A program made the translations under genes and the position numbers. A stretch of DNA of 64,000 nt. Source: Phaeobacter italicus. Its GTDB lineage: Bacteria > Pseudomonadota > Alphaproteobacteria > Rhodobacterales > Rhodobacteraceae. Positions 29,052-38,604 of the stretch are shown one piece after another; the stretch's first letter is position 1; each line of letters opens with the position of its first letter. Below the pieces are notes generated by a model. That model was not told where the DNA came from. It saw only the letters and a list, made by a program, of their open reading frames with translations, and did no database searches. The stretch spans positions 372,001 through 436,000 of the forward strand of contig NZ_CVRM01000031.1 of the NCBI RefSeq assembly GCF_001258055.1, in the 5' to 3' direction.

Positions 29052-29654
29052 CTAGGGGGACGTGCGAATCAAATAGCTGCCACCACCGCGCTGCACCAAT
29101 GCGTAGCCTTGTTTTTGCGTTTCACTATGTGCGCTTTGGTCAAGCTTGGCGAGGGCGAGGCGGAAATTTTCACGGATTGCGTCACTTTCGCCATTATTGA
29201 GCGCAAAGGCCCGGCGCAGGATTTGCTCTGCTTCGGGGTATTTCTGCCGTTCCATCAGCACCACGCCGAGGTTGTTGAGCGCGGCAGGCCACTCCGGATC
29301 ACGTTCGACAGCGCGGCGCAGGTGGGTTTCAGCCTGACCCAGCCGGCCCAGACCCAGGTTGGCGCTGCCAAGGCCGGACAGCACCTCGGCGGTGAGCCCC
29401 TCTTCCAGTGCGGCGCGGGTAAAGGCGTCGAGCGCCAGCTCATATTCTTCGGCGGCCATCAGACGATGGCCCACGATCAGCCCGCTGGTGGTTTCGCCGC
29501 GCGGATCCACCCCCGGTGCCAGCGGAGAGGCAAGCGGATCGTCGGGGTCTGGTTTGCCGCCCGCAGACATGCAAGCCGCCACCAACGCAGTTGCGAGGGT
29601 GGCGGACATCAGTCGACACAGACGGGAGGGGAGGGCCCAACCCAAAGTCATCAT
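29052..29654 (-). CDS. tadD: TPR lipoprotein of the tad locus (TadD-like)
   Basis: A 200-residue protein with a lipoprotein signal peptide (lipobox VAAC near residue 28). The TPR segment contains LALDAFTRAALEEGLTAEVLSGLGSANLGLGRLGQAETHLRRAVERDPEWPAALNN in outline. ATG codons at 29654 and 29651 are both possible starts. It begins 3 bases after the tadC stop, so it is coupled to the pilus operon. The short length matches classic TadD better than its downstream paralogue. Confidence 0.85.
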   Translation of the reverse strand: MMTLGWALPSRLCRLMSATLATALVAACMSAGGKPDPDDPLASPLAPGVDPRGETTSGLIVGHRLMAAEEYELALDAFTRAALEEGLTAEVLSGLGSANLGLGRLGQAETHLRRAVERDPEWPAALNNLGVVLMERQKYPEAEQILRRAFALNNGESDAIRENFRLALAKLDQSAHSETQKQGYALVQRGGGSYLIRTSP

Positions 29655-29657
29655 GTG

Positions 29658-30641
29658 TTATTTGCTCATATTGCCCAGGTTGGCGATGCCCTGCGCCGAA
29701 GGTCCGACCAGAATGATCAGCAGCGGCGGCACCGTGAGTGTCATTGTGGCAAGGGTCATTTTTGTTGGCAACTTGTTTGCGGCCTCTTCGGCGCGCATCA
29801 CACGTTTGTCACGCATTTCCCCGGCATAGACCCGCAGCGCATCAGCGATGGAGGTACCAAAAGTGGCCGACTGGATCATCACGGTCACAAAGGAGGACAC
29901 ATCCTGCACACCGCAGCGGGTGCCCATGTCGCGCAGAACCTTGTCCTTTTCCTTGCCCGCCTTCATTTCGTAGGCGACGACCTCGAACTCTTCGGCGAGA
30001 GCGGGGTAGGAGGCATGGAGTTCCTTGGCCACACGCACAATCGCCTGATCCAGAGACTGACCGGCCTCGACGCAGACCAGCATCATATCAAGCGCATCTG
30101 GAAAGCCGGAGGTGATTTCCTGTTTGCGCTCTTCGATGCGGCGGGTGATCCAGTACTTTGGCAGCATGTAAGCCGCCGCACCGGGGCCGATGATGCGGAT
30201 GATCATCTGCTGGCTGTCGTATTCCATGTCGGCGTTCAGCACATAGACATAGACCAGGCCGGCAGCCAGACCGACAAGGCCCAAGGCGAACTGGGCAAAG
30301 TGGAACAGGCGCACGGAGTCTTTGGACTGATAGCCCGCCTGCCGCAGTTTCAGCTCCATCGCGGAGAGTTCGTCTGCGTTCTGGGGTTCCAGGAAGGAGG
30401 CGAATTTCTGCAGCTGTTCGTTGCGGTCCGCCTGGCGGAGGCGTTCCTTTTGCGGCTTCTTGTCCCGTGTGCTTTCCGACATGCTGCGCTGCAGCTTCTT
30501 CATCGGGTCTTCGGGCTGGTTCAGCAGCAGCGGAATGGCCAGAAGGATCATGAAAAGACCCAGAAGACCAACCGCCAGCAAGGGGCCGAAGGGGCCGAAT
30601 TGGTTGATGAGAAGATCGTTGATATCGTTCAGAGATGTCAT
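29658..30641 (-). CDS. tadC: Tad pilus inner-membrane platform protein TadC
   Basis: A 327-residue type II secretion F-domain protein with about four hydrophobic helices. The conserved T2SSF region reads GFPDALDMMLVCVEAGQSLDQAIVRVAKEL, and the C-terminus ends in a long helix (LTVPPLLIILVGPSAQGIANLG). It forms the inner-membrane platform with TadB. It lies 10 bases downstream of tadB. Confidence 0.93.
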   Translation of the reverse strand: MTSLNDINDLLINQFGPFGPLLAVGLLGLFMILLAIPLLLNQPEDPMKKLQRSMSESTRDKKPQKERLRQADRNEQLQKFASFLEPQNADELSAMELKLRQAGYQSKDSVRLFHFAQFALGLVGLAAGLVYVYVLNADMEYDSQQMIIRIIGPGAAAYMLPKYWITRRIEERKQEITSGFPDALDMMLVCVEAGQSLDQAIVRVAKELHASYPALAEEFEVVAYEMKAGKEKDKVLRDMGTRCGVQDVSSFVTVMIQSATFGTSIADALRVYAGEMRDKRVMRAEEAANKLPTKMTLATMTLTVPPLLIILVGPSAQGIANLGNMSK

Positions 30642-30651
30642 GATCGGGTCC

Positions 30652-31619
30652 TCATACCTTGATGTTTGTCAGCATGCGCATGACAAAGAGGTTTACGGTC
30701 AGCATGGCGCCGACGACAAAGCAGGCCGGAATGAACCACGGGTGGTCGATGACACTGTCGTAATAGCCCGGATCCTTGGCCAGAATGCCGCCCAGGCAGA
30801 ACAGCGGGAAACCCGAAAGGAACTTGCCCGACCACTGCGCTTCGGCGGTGATCGCCTTCACGCGGCGAAACAGGCGGAAGCGGGCCCGGATCACCTTGGC
30901 AAGACCTGCCAGAACCTCAGCCAGGTTGCCGCCGGATTGCTGCTGGATGGTCACCGCCACCGCAAGGAAACGCATATCCTGCATGTCCAGACGTTCGGCC
31001 ATTTCCTTGAGCGCCTCACCGACATCGCGGCCATAGGCGCTTTCGTCTGCGATGATGCCGAATTCGGTGGCGAGCGGGTCTTCGACTTCGTTGGCAACAA
31101 TCTGCACGGCAGAGGCAAACGGGTGGCCCACCCGCAGGGAGCGCACCATCAGTTCAACCGCGTCGGGCAGCTGTTCCTCGATCATGGACATCCGCTTGGC
31201 GGCTTTTTTGTTGACCCAGAAAAAGACCGCACCGACGCCGATGATGATAGAGGCCATCACCCGCAGCGGAACTTCGGCCGAGGTGCCGACGCTCAGCCCG
31301 ACAAAGGCCAACGCGGCAACCCCAGCCATCACCAGAATCAACTGGCGCGGGGTAAAGGCGATCGCCGCCTTTTGGGCGCGTTCAGCCAGCAGAGAGTAAA
31401 GCGGAATGGACTTGGCGCTCATGTGCTGGCGCATTTCCTTGCGCAGCTGCTCCAGCACCTGTTCGCGATTGGCACCCTTGTCCATCATCTCCAGCCGGCG
31501 GTTCACCTTGCTGTTGAGGCTGATGGATTTGCCAAACGTCACCAGATAGAGACCTTCGACCAGCACCAGAACGCCGATGAAGATCAGGCCATAGATGATT
31601 GGTTCTGCACTCAGTTGCA

Positions 31620-31620
<1 letters not shown>
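30652..31620 (-). CDS. tadB: Tad pilus inner-membrane platform protein TadB
   Basis: A 322-residue T2SSF-domain membrane protein. The F-domain reads QLPDAVELMVRSLRVGHPFASAVQIVANEVEDPLATEFG, and membrane helices lie at both ends. Its ATG overlaps the tadA stop (ATGA), implying translational coupling with the motor ATPase. It is paralogous to the downstream TadC. Confidence 0.93.
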
Positions 31621-33077
<1,457 letters not shown>

Positions 33078-33103
33078 GGAAAACGCCCCAGGTTACGGTC
33101 GGT

Positions 33104-34333
33104 TCAGGCAGCAGCTTCGCTCTGTCCGAGGTCGTGCAATGATTGCGCCAGTTTCAGGATCTCCTTACGCAGCGGGTTCTTTGCCGCCGAGCTGGCCAGC
33201 GGAGAGCCGTGATCGCAGCTCTGCGCGACCTGCTTGCCGCCGTCGGGCAGCTGCAGGTCAATGGAGATACCCAGTGATTCCGCCATCCGTTTCACGCGGC
33301 TCTTGCCGCTGAGATCGGTGAATTTGGGCGCGCGGTTGAGGGCAAAGCGCAGTTTTTCAAACGGCAGGTCCTCAGATTGCAGCGCCCGTTTCAGGCGAAG
33401 CGCGTTCTGCGCCGAGCGCATGTCCAGTTCCAGCATGGAGAAATAGACATGGGCCATGTTCAGGACGGTTTCCGACCACTGCACCAGCGTGTGGGGCATG
33501 TCGATCACCACAAAGTCAAAGTGGCTGCGGGCCAGTTCGATCACGCGCTCGATGTCTTCTGGTGTGATGAAATCAAGCGGGATCATGTCGACCGGCGCGG
33601 TGAGAACCTGCAGCTTGTCCTGGAAGGTCACCAGCGCCTGGCCAAAGACGTCTTCGTCCAGCGTTTCGGTTTCGCTGAGCATTTCCATCACCACTTCGCG
33701 GCGTGGCAGATCAAGATAGGTCGCAACCGAGCCGTATTGCAGATCAAGATCGAGAAGGCCGACACTGGGGGTTTCGCTGCTGGACAGCTGGGCGAGTTCC
33801 CAGGCGAGGTTCACGGCCATTGTGGTTGATCCGCAACCACCGGCAAGCCCGTGACAGACGATGACCGCCCCGTCGCGCTTGCTGCCGCTTTTCAGCTGGT
33901 GCTGGGGTTCCTGATGGCGCTCTGCCTCTGCCATGCGCAGACGTTCGATTGCTGACTGCAGCTCTTGTTCGGGCAGCGGGTAGGGGATGAACTCATCCGC
34001 GCCCTGACGCAGCAGGCTGTGCAGGGCGGTCGGCGTGACATCCTCGGCGATCAGGATCACCTTGATATTGCGGGCTTTCGCCTCGGTGATGATGGTGCCC
34101 ATCAGGGCCAGATTGGATTCATCTTCGCTGTCCAGCGCCAGCGCTACGAATTCCAGCGCTTCGGCTTCGCTTTGGTTGAAGAAAGCCAATGCCTCGTTGA
34201 AGCCCAGATCGCCCCAGGATTCCCCCATGGCGGTTTCCATGTCTTCGATCAGCAGATCGAAGTTCTGCACATCGCGACTGATCGTGCAGGCAACAATTGC
34301 ATTCGCTTCTGTCTGCGGCATACCGCTGCTCAT
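33104..34333 (-). CDS. cpaE: Tad pilus localisation protein CpaE/TadZ
   Basis: A MinD/ParA-like protein of 409 residues with an N-terminal receiver-like domain (about 10-130). Its Walker A is atypical: CHGLAGGCGSTTMAVNLAWE near residues 161-180, lacking the usual lysines. The rest of the fold is MinD-like (VGLLDLDLQYGSVATYLDLP and FDFVVIDMPHTLVQW). TadZ proteins position the pilus machine at a pole. I chose the ATG at 34333 over the GTG at 34336 because AAGGA is better spaced. The locus is interrupted upstream by a terminator. Confidence 0.92.
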   Translation of the reverse strand: MSSGMPQTEANAIVACTISRDVQNFDLLIEDMETAMGESWGDLGFNEALAFFNQSEAEALEFVALALDSEDESNLALMGTIITEAKARNIKVILIAEDVTPTALHSLLRQGADEFIPYPLPEQELQSAIERLRMAEAERHQEPQHQLKSGSKRDGAVIVCHGLAGGCGSTTMAVNLAWELAQLSSSETPSVGLLDLDLQYGSVATYLDLPRREVVMEMLSETETLDEDVFGQALVTFQDKLQVLTAPVDMIPLDFITPEDIERVIELARSHFDFVVIDMPHTLVQWSETVLNMAHVYFSMLELDMRSAQNALRLKRALQSEDLPFEKLRFALNRAPKFTDLSGKSRVKRMAESLGISIDLQLPDGGKQVAQSCDHGSPLASSAAKNPLRKEILKLAQSLHDLGQSEAAA

Positions 34334-34482
34334 CACCGTTATCCTTCTCTCAGGCGTGTCACCAGATTCGGGCAGTCACGCTTCACGTGAATCCTGCGTC
34401 TGGATACACTTTGCCTCTGAGAACAATGTCGGGGAAGATCTGGGCGAGATTGGGGCCAAGGCCGCCCATTTGTGGGGAATTG

Positions 34483-34497
34483 TTAATCAGGCGTAAA
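34483..34497. promoter_or_regulatory. Weak CtrA-like site upstream of cpaE
   Basis: TTAA, seven bases, TAAA: one mismatch from the CtrA consensus TTAA-N7-TTAA, about 150 bases upstream of the cpaE start. Such patterns occur by chance in A/T-rich spacers. Confidence 0.2.
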
Positions 34498-34523
34498 CAA
34501 GGTTAACCGATGCTAACCTTGTT
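34496..34523 (-). terminator. Hairpin downstream of the OmpA-family gene
   Basis: AACAAGGTTA, an 8-base loop, TAACCTTGTT: a perfect 10-bp stem beginning 19 bases after the minus-strand stop at 34543. It separates the cpaB-cpaC-ompA part of the pilus locus from cpaE onward. Confidence 0.6.
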
Positions 34524-34542
34524 GCCGGACAGTCCGCGCGGC

Positions 34543-35169
34543 TTATTCCAGCGTTGTGCGCAAAGACCGCTCGCTGGTCAGCGTGGTGCGCGGTACGGCG
34601 CTTTCCACATATTCGCGGTAGATGATTTGCGCGTATTTCCCATCAAGAACAGTCGGATGACGCTTCAGGAAACCGCTGACCTCGGTGACGGTGCGGCGGT
34701 TGCGGCGTTCGCGATCCGATGTCGGAATGAGCGGCTGTGTTTCGCCAAAGGAAACAACGGCTTGCAAGCGGCTGCGGCTGATTCCACGTGAAACGAGGTA
34801 GGACACGGCAGCGCGGGCGCGGCGCAGGCCAAGGGTCTTGTTGTAGCTGTTGGAGCCCACGGCATCGGTGTGGCCGTAGACGCGGAAGCGCACTTCGGGG
34901 AATTGGCGGATCCAATGGGCCTGCTGGTCCAGGATCGCGCGGGCCTCGGCATCGAGCTGGGCGCTGTCGAAGGCAAAGTTGATGGTGGTCGGGACGTCTT
35001 CTGCAAAACGGGTAGCGAGCTGGATGGCGAAATCCCGCTCGCCCGCCATCACCGCGGCATTGGATGTGGTGGCATTGCCAAAGACAGCGCGATCCAGAGG
35101 TTCGCCTGCTTCGTTGCTACAGGCCGCAACCGTCAGGGACAGGCCAAAGAGTGCTGCATATCTGATCAT
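34543..35169 (-). CDS. OmpA-family lipoprotein of the tad locus
   Basis: Starting at the ATG at 35169 gives 208 residues (a TTG at 35178 is possible). The signal peptide ends in lipobox VAAC (MIRYAALFGLSLTVAAC). The C-terminal OmpA domain is clear: INFAFDSAQLDAEARAIL, VYGHTDAVGSNSYNKTLGLRRARA and SFGETQPL. It probably anchors the pilus secretin complex to peptidoglycan. It follows cpaC by 20 bases. Confidence 0.9.
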   Translation of the reverse strand: MIRYAALFGLSLTVAACSNEAGEPLDRAVFGNATTSNAAVMAGERDFAIQLATRFAEDVPTTINFAFDSAQLDAEARAILDQQAHWIRQFPEVRFRVYGHTDAVGSNSYNKTLGLRRARAAVSYLVSRGISRSRLQAVVSFGETQPLIPTSDRERRNRRTVTEVSGFLKRHPTVLDGKYAQIIYREYVESAVPRTTLTSERSLRTTLE

Positions 35170-35189
35170 CTGCCCCAATTCCCTTCAGT

Positions 35190-36596
35190 TCAGTCCAAGA
35201 CGTAGCCGTAAGAGCCGTTGAAATCCTGTTTCGCGACTTCGCTGGCCGGCCCTTTGCGTTCGCGCGCAACATTGCCAAACAGGAAGAGGTCGGTTTCGCT
35301 CGGCGGGCGAATGCGATCGGTCGGCAGGCTGAGCGCTTCGCCGCGGGTTGGTGTGACCAGATGAGCGCTGACGATAATCACGAGTTCGGTCTGAGCCCGC
35401 TGGTAGTTGGCGCTGCGGAACAGCGATCCAAGCACCGGCACATCACCGATCCACGGCAATTGGGAGGAATTGTCACGAAATTCGTCGCGGATCAGGCCCG
35501 CAATCGCAAAGCTCTCTCCGTCGCGCATTTCAACGGTCGTGACGCTTTCGCGGCGGGAGAAGGCTGCGATGCTGAGGCCGTTCAATTCGATAGAGTTGGT
35601 GGGATCAATGGCAGAGACCGCGGCCTTCATTTCCAGATTGATCACATCCGCATCAACGACGCGGGGGATGAAATTCAGCTCGATCCCGAAAGGTTTGAAC
35701 TCAATCGTGATAACGCCGTCTTCCTGCGCGACGGGGATAGGATATTCACCACCTGCGAGGAATTTGGCCTCTTGTCCCGACAGGGCAGAGAGGTTCGGCT
35801 CCGCCAGGGTGCGCACAACGCCTTTCTGCTCCAGCGCCTCGAGCAGCAGGTTCACCTGGAATGCGCCTGCGTTGAAGCCGAAGACAAACGCGCCGGTGTT
35901 GTCATTGGCAGCCGGGATATTGCCGGTCAGGCTGTTGGTCAGGGCGCCTTGGGTGTTGAGGGTGCTGGTCCCGCCGTTCACGCCAACGCTGTTGCCGCCG
36001 TTCACACCGAGCGATGCGCTGAGGGATTTGGAAACGGTGCGCTGCATTTCTGCAAAGCGAACTTTCAGCATGACCTGCTGAACGCCGCCCACCGACATCA
36101 GATTGCTGACGCGATCAGGCGCATAGCGTTCGGCCAAATCCAGCGCCCGTTGCAGGCGGGCAGAGCTGGACACCACACCGGACAGCACGATGCCGTCGTT
36201 TGCGGTGCGGACTTCGATCTTTTCGCCGGGCAGGATCTGACGGAGGCGTTCCTTGAACTCGCTCACGTCGGCCGCAACGCGCACATCGACGTTGGTGATC
36301 AGGCGACCCGACGCATCCAAAAGCGTGAGGGTGGTCAGGCCCGGCGATTTGCCCAGCACATAGATGGTGCGGTCGGAAAGAGAGGAAATGTCAGCGATGC
36401 TGGGGTTCGCGATGCTGAGTTCGGAAAACGGAACGTCGCTCTCGACAACCACCGCCCGGTTCATCGGGACTTCGAGGTTGGAGGACGTGCCCTTTTTGAC
36501 CACGCGCAAACCTTCGGCCCAAGCACCCTGTGCACTGGGCATTACCATAAGCGAAAGCCCCGTCAGGGCCGCCGCAAAATACCGTCTAAAAGCCAT
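35190..36596 (-). CDS. cpaC: Tad pilus outer-membrane secretin CpaC/RcpA
   Basis: About 468 residues from the ATG at 36596, which has AGGCAGG upstream. A signal peptide is cleaved near AWAEG. An N-terminal domain with a BON-like fold follows (LTTLTLLDASGRLITNVDVRVA), and the secretin domain ends with VPVLGSLFRSANYQRAQTELVIIVSAHLVTP in outline. It forms the outer-membrane channel for the Flp pilus. A 215-base gap and a terminator precede it, so it likely has its own promoter. Confidence 0.93.
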   Translation of the reverse strand: MAFRRYFAAALTGLSLMVMPSAQGAWAEGLRVVKKGTSSNLEVPMNRAVVVESDVPFSELSIANPSIADISSLSDRTIYVLGKSPGLTTLTLLDASGRLITNVDVRVAADVSEFKERLRQILPGEKIEVRTANDGIVLSGVVSSSARLQRALDLAERYAPDRVSNLMSVGGVQQVMLKVRFAEMQRTVSKSLSASLGVNGGNSVGVNGGTSTLNTQGALTNSLTGNIPAANDNTGAFVFGFNAGAFQVNLLLEALEQKGVVRTLAEPNLSALSGQEAKFLAGGEYPIPVAQEDGVITIEFKPFGIELNFIPRVVDADVINLEMKAAVSAIDPTNSIELNGLSIAAFSRRESVTTVEMRDGESFAIAGLIRDEFRDNSSQLPWIGDVPVLGSLFRSANYQRAQTELVIIVSAHLVTPTRGEALSLPTDRIRPPSETDLFLFGNVARERKGPASEVAKQDFNGSYGYVLD

Positions 36597-36734
36597 GTGA
36601 CCTGCCTTTCCGATCACGCCTCAATACCGGGTCTTTTTGCCCGCTGTTTGCGCCACTGTGCGCGAGAACGAGAATTTTTGCAATAATCAATGGTTTCCAA
36701 GAGGTTTCTACAGTCGCTCACCTGTGGGGCAGAG

Positions 36735-36746
36735 GTCACATGACAT
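36735..36746. promoter_or_regulatory. Candidate motif shared with the 39.5 kb palindrome
   Basis: GTCACATGACAT here is the exact reverse complement of bases 39509-39520, which form part of an 18-bp palindrome. It lies in the cpaB-cpaC gap, about 140 bases upstream of cpaC. A 12-base match can arise by chance at this window size. Confidence 0.25.
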
Positions 36747-36748
36747 AT

Positions 36749-36777
36749 AAACGCCGCCCAGGGTATGAGCGGCGTTT
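36749..36777 (-). terminator. Terminator after cpaB
   Basis: AAACGCCGC, an 11-base loop and GCGGCGTTT, followed on the minus strand by ATATGTC, 34 bases after the cpaB stop. It should reduce readthrough from cpaB into cpaC. Confidence 0.7.
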
Positions 36778-36811
36778 AATGTGTTATCTGATTGATTGTC
36801 TTGCAGGAAAC

Positions 36812-37672
36812 TCAGTTCGTGCAGGGGATCGGGATTTCGACAACTTCCGCGCCCCGGCGGGTCCGGATGGTGCAGACCTTCTCTTTTTCGGCCTGCTGCG
36901 GCGCTTCGATGGCGGTCAGACCAAGGAGCGATCGCTGGTCGACCTCGATCACGGAGGCCACAGTGTCATCCTCGGCACCGACAAGTGACAAGGTCAGGCG
37001 ACCGGTGCTCTGGGCCTGTGCCAGAGCGGCGACCTGTTCGGGCCGTGCAGAGACGGTCACCGTGCGGGCGATGGTGGCTCCGTCGAGATCCGAGCCAGCG
37101 CTCTGGTCGATTGCGATCAGTTCGATGTTGGCTTGGATCAAGCGGGTGAAATCGCCACTGCGTTCGCTCGTCTGGTCGTCGACGCGGCCTGTCCAGTAGA
37201 CATCGACCCGGTCGCCGGGACGCAGAAAACCCGACACGCCAGAGGAGACGTCGACCCGGATGGCAAATGCCCGCATGCCGCGTTCCAGCCGCGATGTCAG
37301 GCCCGCATCCTCACCGGGTTTGGTGACTTTGATCGCCAGGATTGCCTCGTCTTTTTCCATGGTCCGCAAAACCACGCGGGGCTTTTCCTCGGCTTGAGGT
37401 GGAAACAGTTCTTCTGCGGTCAGGAACGCCCCTTCGGGAATGGCATTTTGCGGCCATCGCACAGCGCGGACACGTTCCGGTGTTAGGCGTTCGCCATATT
37501 TCAGCGGCTCGTTTGCGATAAAGACATCAACCAGCGGGATCACCTCTCCGCGGGATGCCCGTTCCTCAGCGAGCGCATTCTGGTAGGCTGTGATGTAATT
37601 CTTTGCCATCATGACCGCCCCCCCGGCGAGGGCGATACCGACAATTAGGACAAGTCCGAAAACTGCACGCAT
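36812..37672 (-). CDS. cpaB: Flp pilus assembly protein CpaB/RcpC
   Basis: Starting at 37672 (MRAVFGLVLIVGIALAGG) gives 286 residues, with GAGAGG upstream at good spacing. One N-terminal membrane helix is followed by a SAF-like domain (VDVFIANEPLKYGERLTPERVRAVRWP) and an RcpC-type domain (RAFAIRVDVSSGVSGFLRPGDRVDVYWTG). CpaB acts with the secretin in the periplasm. It lies 127 bases downstream of the small pilin gene. Confidence 0.92.
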   Translation of the reverse strand: MRAVFGLVLIVGIALAGGAVMMAKNYITAYQNALAEERASRGEVIPLVDVFIANEPLKYGERLTPERVRAVRWPQNAIPEGAFLTAEELFPPQAEEKPRVVLRTMEKDEAILAIKVTKPGEDAGLTSRLERGMRAFAIRVDVSSGVSGFLRPGDRVDVYWTGRVDDQTSERSGDFTRLIQANIELIAIDQSAGSDLDGATIARTVTVSARPEQVAALAQAQSTGRLTLSLVGAEDDTVASVIEVDQRSLLGLTAIEAPQQAEKEKVCTIRTRRGAEVVEIPIPCTN

Positions 37673-37696
37673 AGTGGTACCTCTCATCAGTAGCAG

Positions 37697-37720
37697 CCGG
37701 TGTTGTCGTAACAACACCGG
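37697..37720 (-). terminator. Hairpin between pilin 1 and cpaB
   Basis: CCGGTGTTGT-CGTA-ACAACACCGG, a perfect 10-bp stem with a tetraloop. There is no T-tract, so partial termination or RNA protection of the upstream pilin message is more likely than full termination. Confidence 0.5.
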
Positions 37721-37798
37721 TGCCTGGATCGATCAAACCGTTGCCTGAACCGGGCGTTCTGTCCCGTCACCGCATAAATGCGGGAAGACGATTGGAAA

Positions 37799-37975
37799 TC
37801 AGCTGAATGACCAGTTGGACATGTAAGCTGCCAGCAGATCAGCCAGCCCCAACGCGCCTTCTTCCATCGAGGCGGCGATAAGAACAGCCAGCCCGACGAT
37901 TGCAGCGGTCAGAACAACCCAGTCCACGGTGACGGCACCGTCTTCTTTGGCAAGGAATTGCTTGAACGTATTCAT
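37799..37975 (-). CDS. Flp-type pilin (small, 58 residues)
   Basis: Translating the minus strand from ATG 37975 gives 58 residues: MNTFKQFLAKEDGAVTVDWV and a hydrophobic helix, ending YMSNWSFS. The short leader, the Gly-Ala cleavage site (G13/A14) and the single long hydrophobic helix identify a Flp prepilin. It shares the 13-residue core GAVTVDWVVLTAA with the pilin at 38066. At mature positions 5-6 it has D-W where classic Flp pilins have E-Y. Confidence 0.9.
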   Translation of the reverse strand: MNTFKQFLAKEDGAVTVDWVVLTAAIVGLAVLIAASMEEGALGLADLLAAYMSNWSFS

Positions 37976-38010
37976 GGTGGACCTCGCAGACCGAAGGTTC
38001 CTTGGGCAAA

Positions 38011-38040
38011 GGGCCGCGCCTTCGACAAAAGACGCGGCCC
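38011..38040 (-). terminator. Hairpin between pilin 2 and pilin 1
   Basis: GGGCCGCG, a loop with a small inner stem, CGCGGCCC, followed on the minus strand by TTTGCC. It sits 25 bases after the pilin 2 stop and 35 before the pilin 1 start, so it may set the ratio of the two pilins. Confidence 0.55.
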
Positions 38041-38065
38041 AATAACTCGTCAGATCAGATACGAC

Positions 38066-38251
38066 TTAGGAGTCGGTCGGACCTTTGGTGCCCAGGTAGG
38101 AACCGGTCGCGGAGGTCAGGTTGGACGCGCCGTTTTCGATGGAGGTGTAAACAACACCTGCCAGAGCAGCAACAGCAGCGGTCAGAACAACCCAGTCAAC
38201 AGTCACGGCGCCGGATTCGTCTTTGCGGAAGTTTTTGAAGAATTTGATCAT
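38066..38251 (-). CDS. Flp-type pilin (61 residues)
   Basis: From ATG 38251, with GGAGGG 8-9 bases upstream: MIKFFKNFRKDESGAVTVDWVV and one hydrophobic helix, ending in a polar tail NLTSATGSYLGTKGPTDS. It is the first gene of the pilus locus and so probably the major pilin. The leader ends at a Gly-Ala junction suited to the CpaA peptidase encoded further down. It has the same D-W at mature positions 5-6 as its neighbour. Confidence 0.92.
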   Translation of the reverse strand: MIKFFKNFRKDESGAVTVDWVVLTAAVAALAGVVYTSIENGASNLTSATGSYLGTKGPTDS

Positions 38252-38604
38252 GGTTCGTCCCTCCAAAGGATCTAAGGTTTAAGTAACCCTGTCGTCCGTT
38301 GTGAGCCTGCTCTCTCCTGCGAAGCTCTGTCCGACTTGGTATGAACACATATAGCCAGTGGAGCGTGGCAGGATTTGGGCTGAAACGCGGACTCATTTGC
38401 CGAAGTTTAACTTTTTGGGGAAGATCGCCCTAGTAGACTGATTTATAAGGGAATTAACTTTTACGTCTCGTAAATACCCGTGACCCTGGGGCGGCAGATC
38501 TTGGTAAATATGGCAAAACCGCCAGAATCTTGGCCGCAAAACTGGATTTCGGGCGCCGACTCGCAGAGGCTTTCGGCAAAAGAATCCCGAGTCCGAGCGG
38601 CGAA
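38252..38604. other. 353-bp divergent promoter region of pilins and lytic transglycosylase
   Basis: No gene was seen. It contains two direct TTAACTTTT motifs (38405-38413 and 38455-38463) and A/T-rich stretches suitable for promoters. The transglycosylase frame continues upstream to 38530 but lacks a signal peptide there. Confidence 0.5.

Noticed and set aside
34778-34795. A parS-like sequence (around CCACGTGAAAC)
   Set aside because: It has about four mismatches to the 16-bp parS consensus and lies inside the OmpA-family coding sequence.
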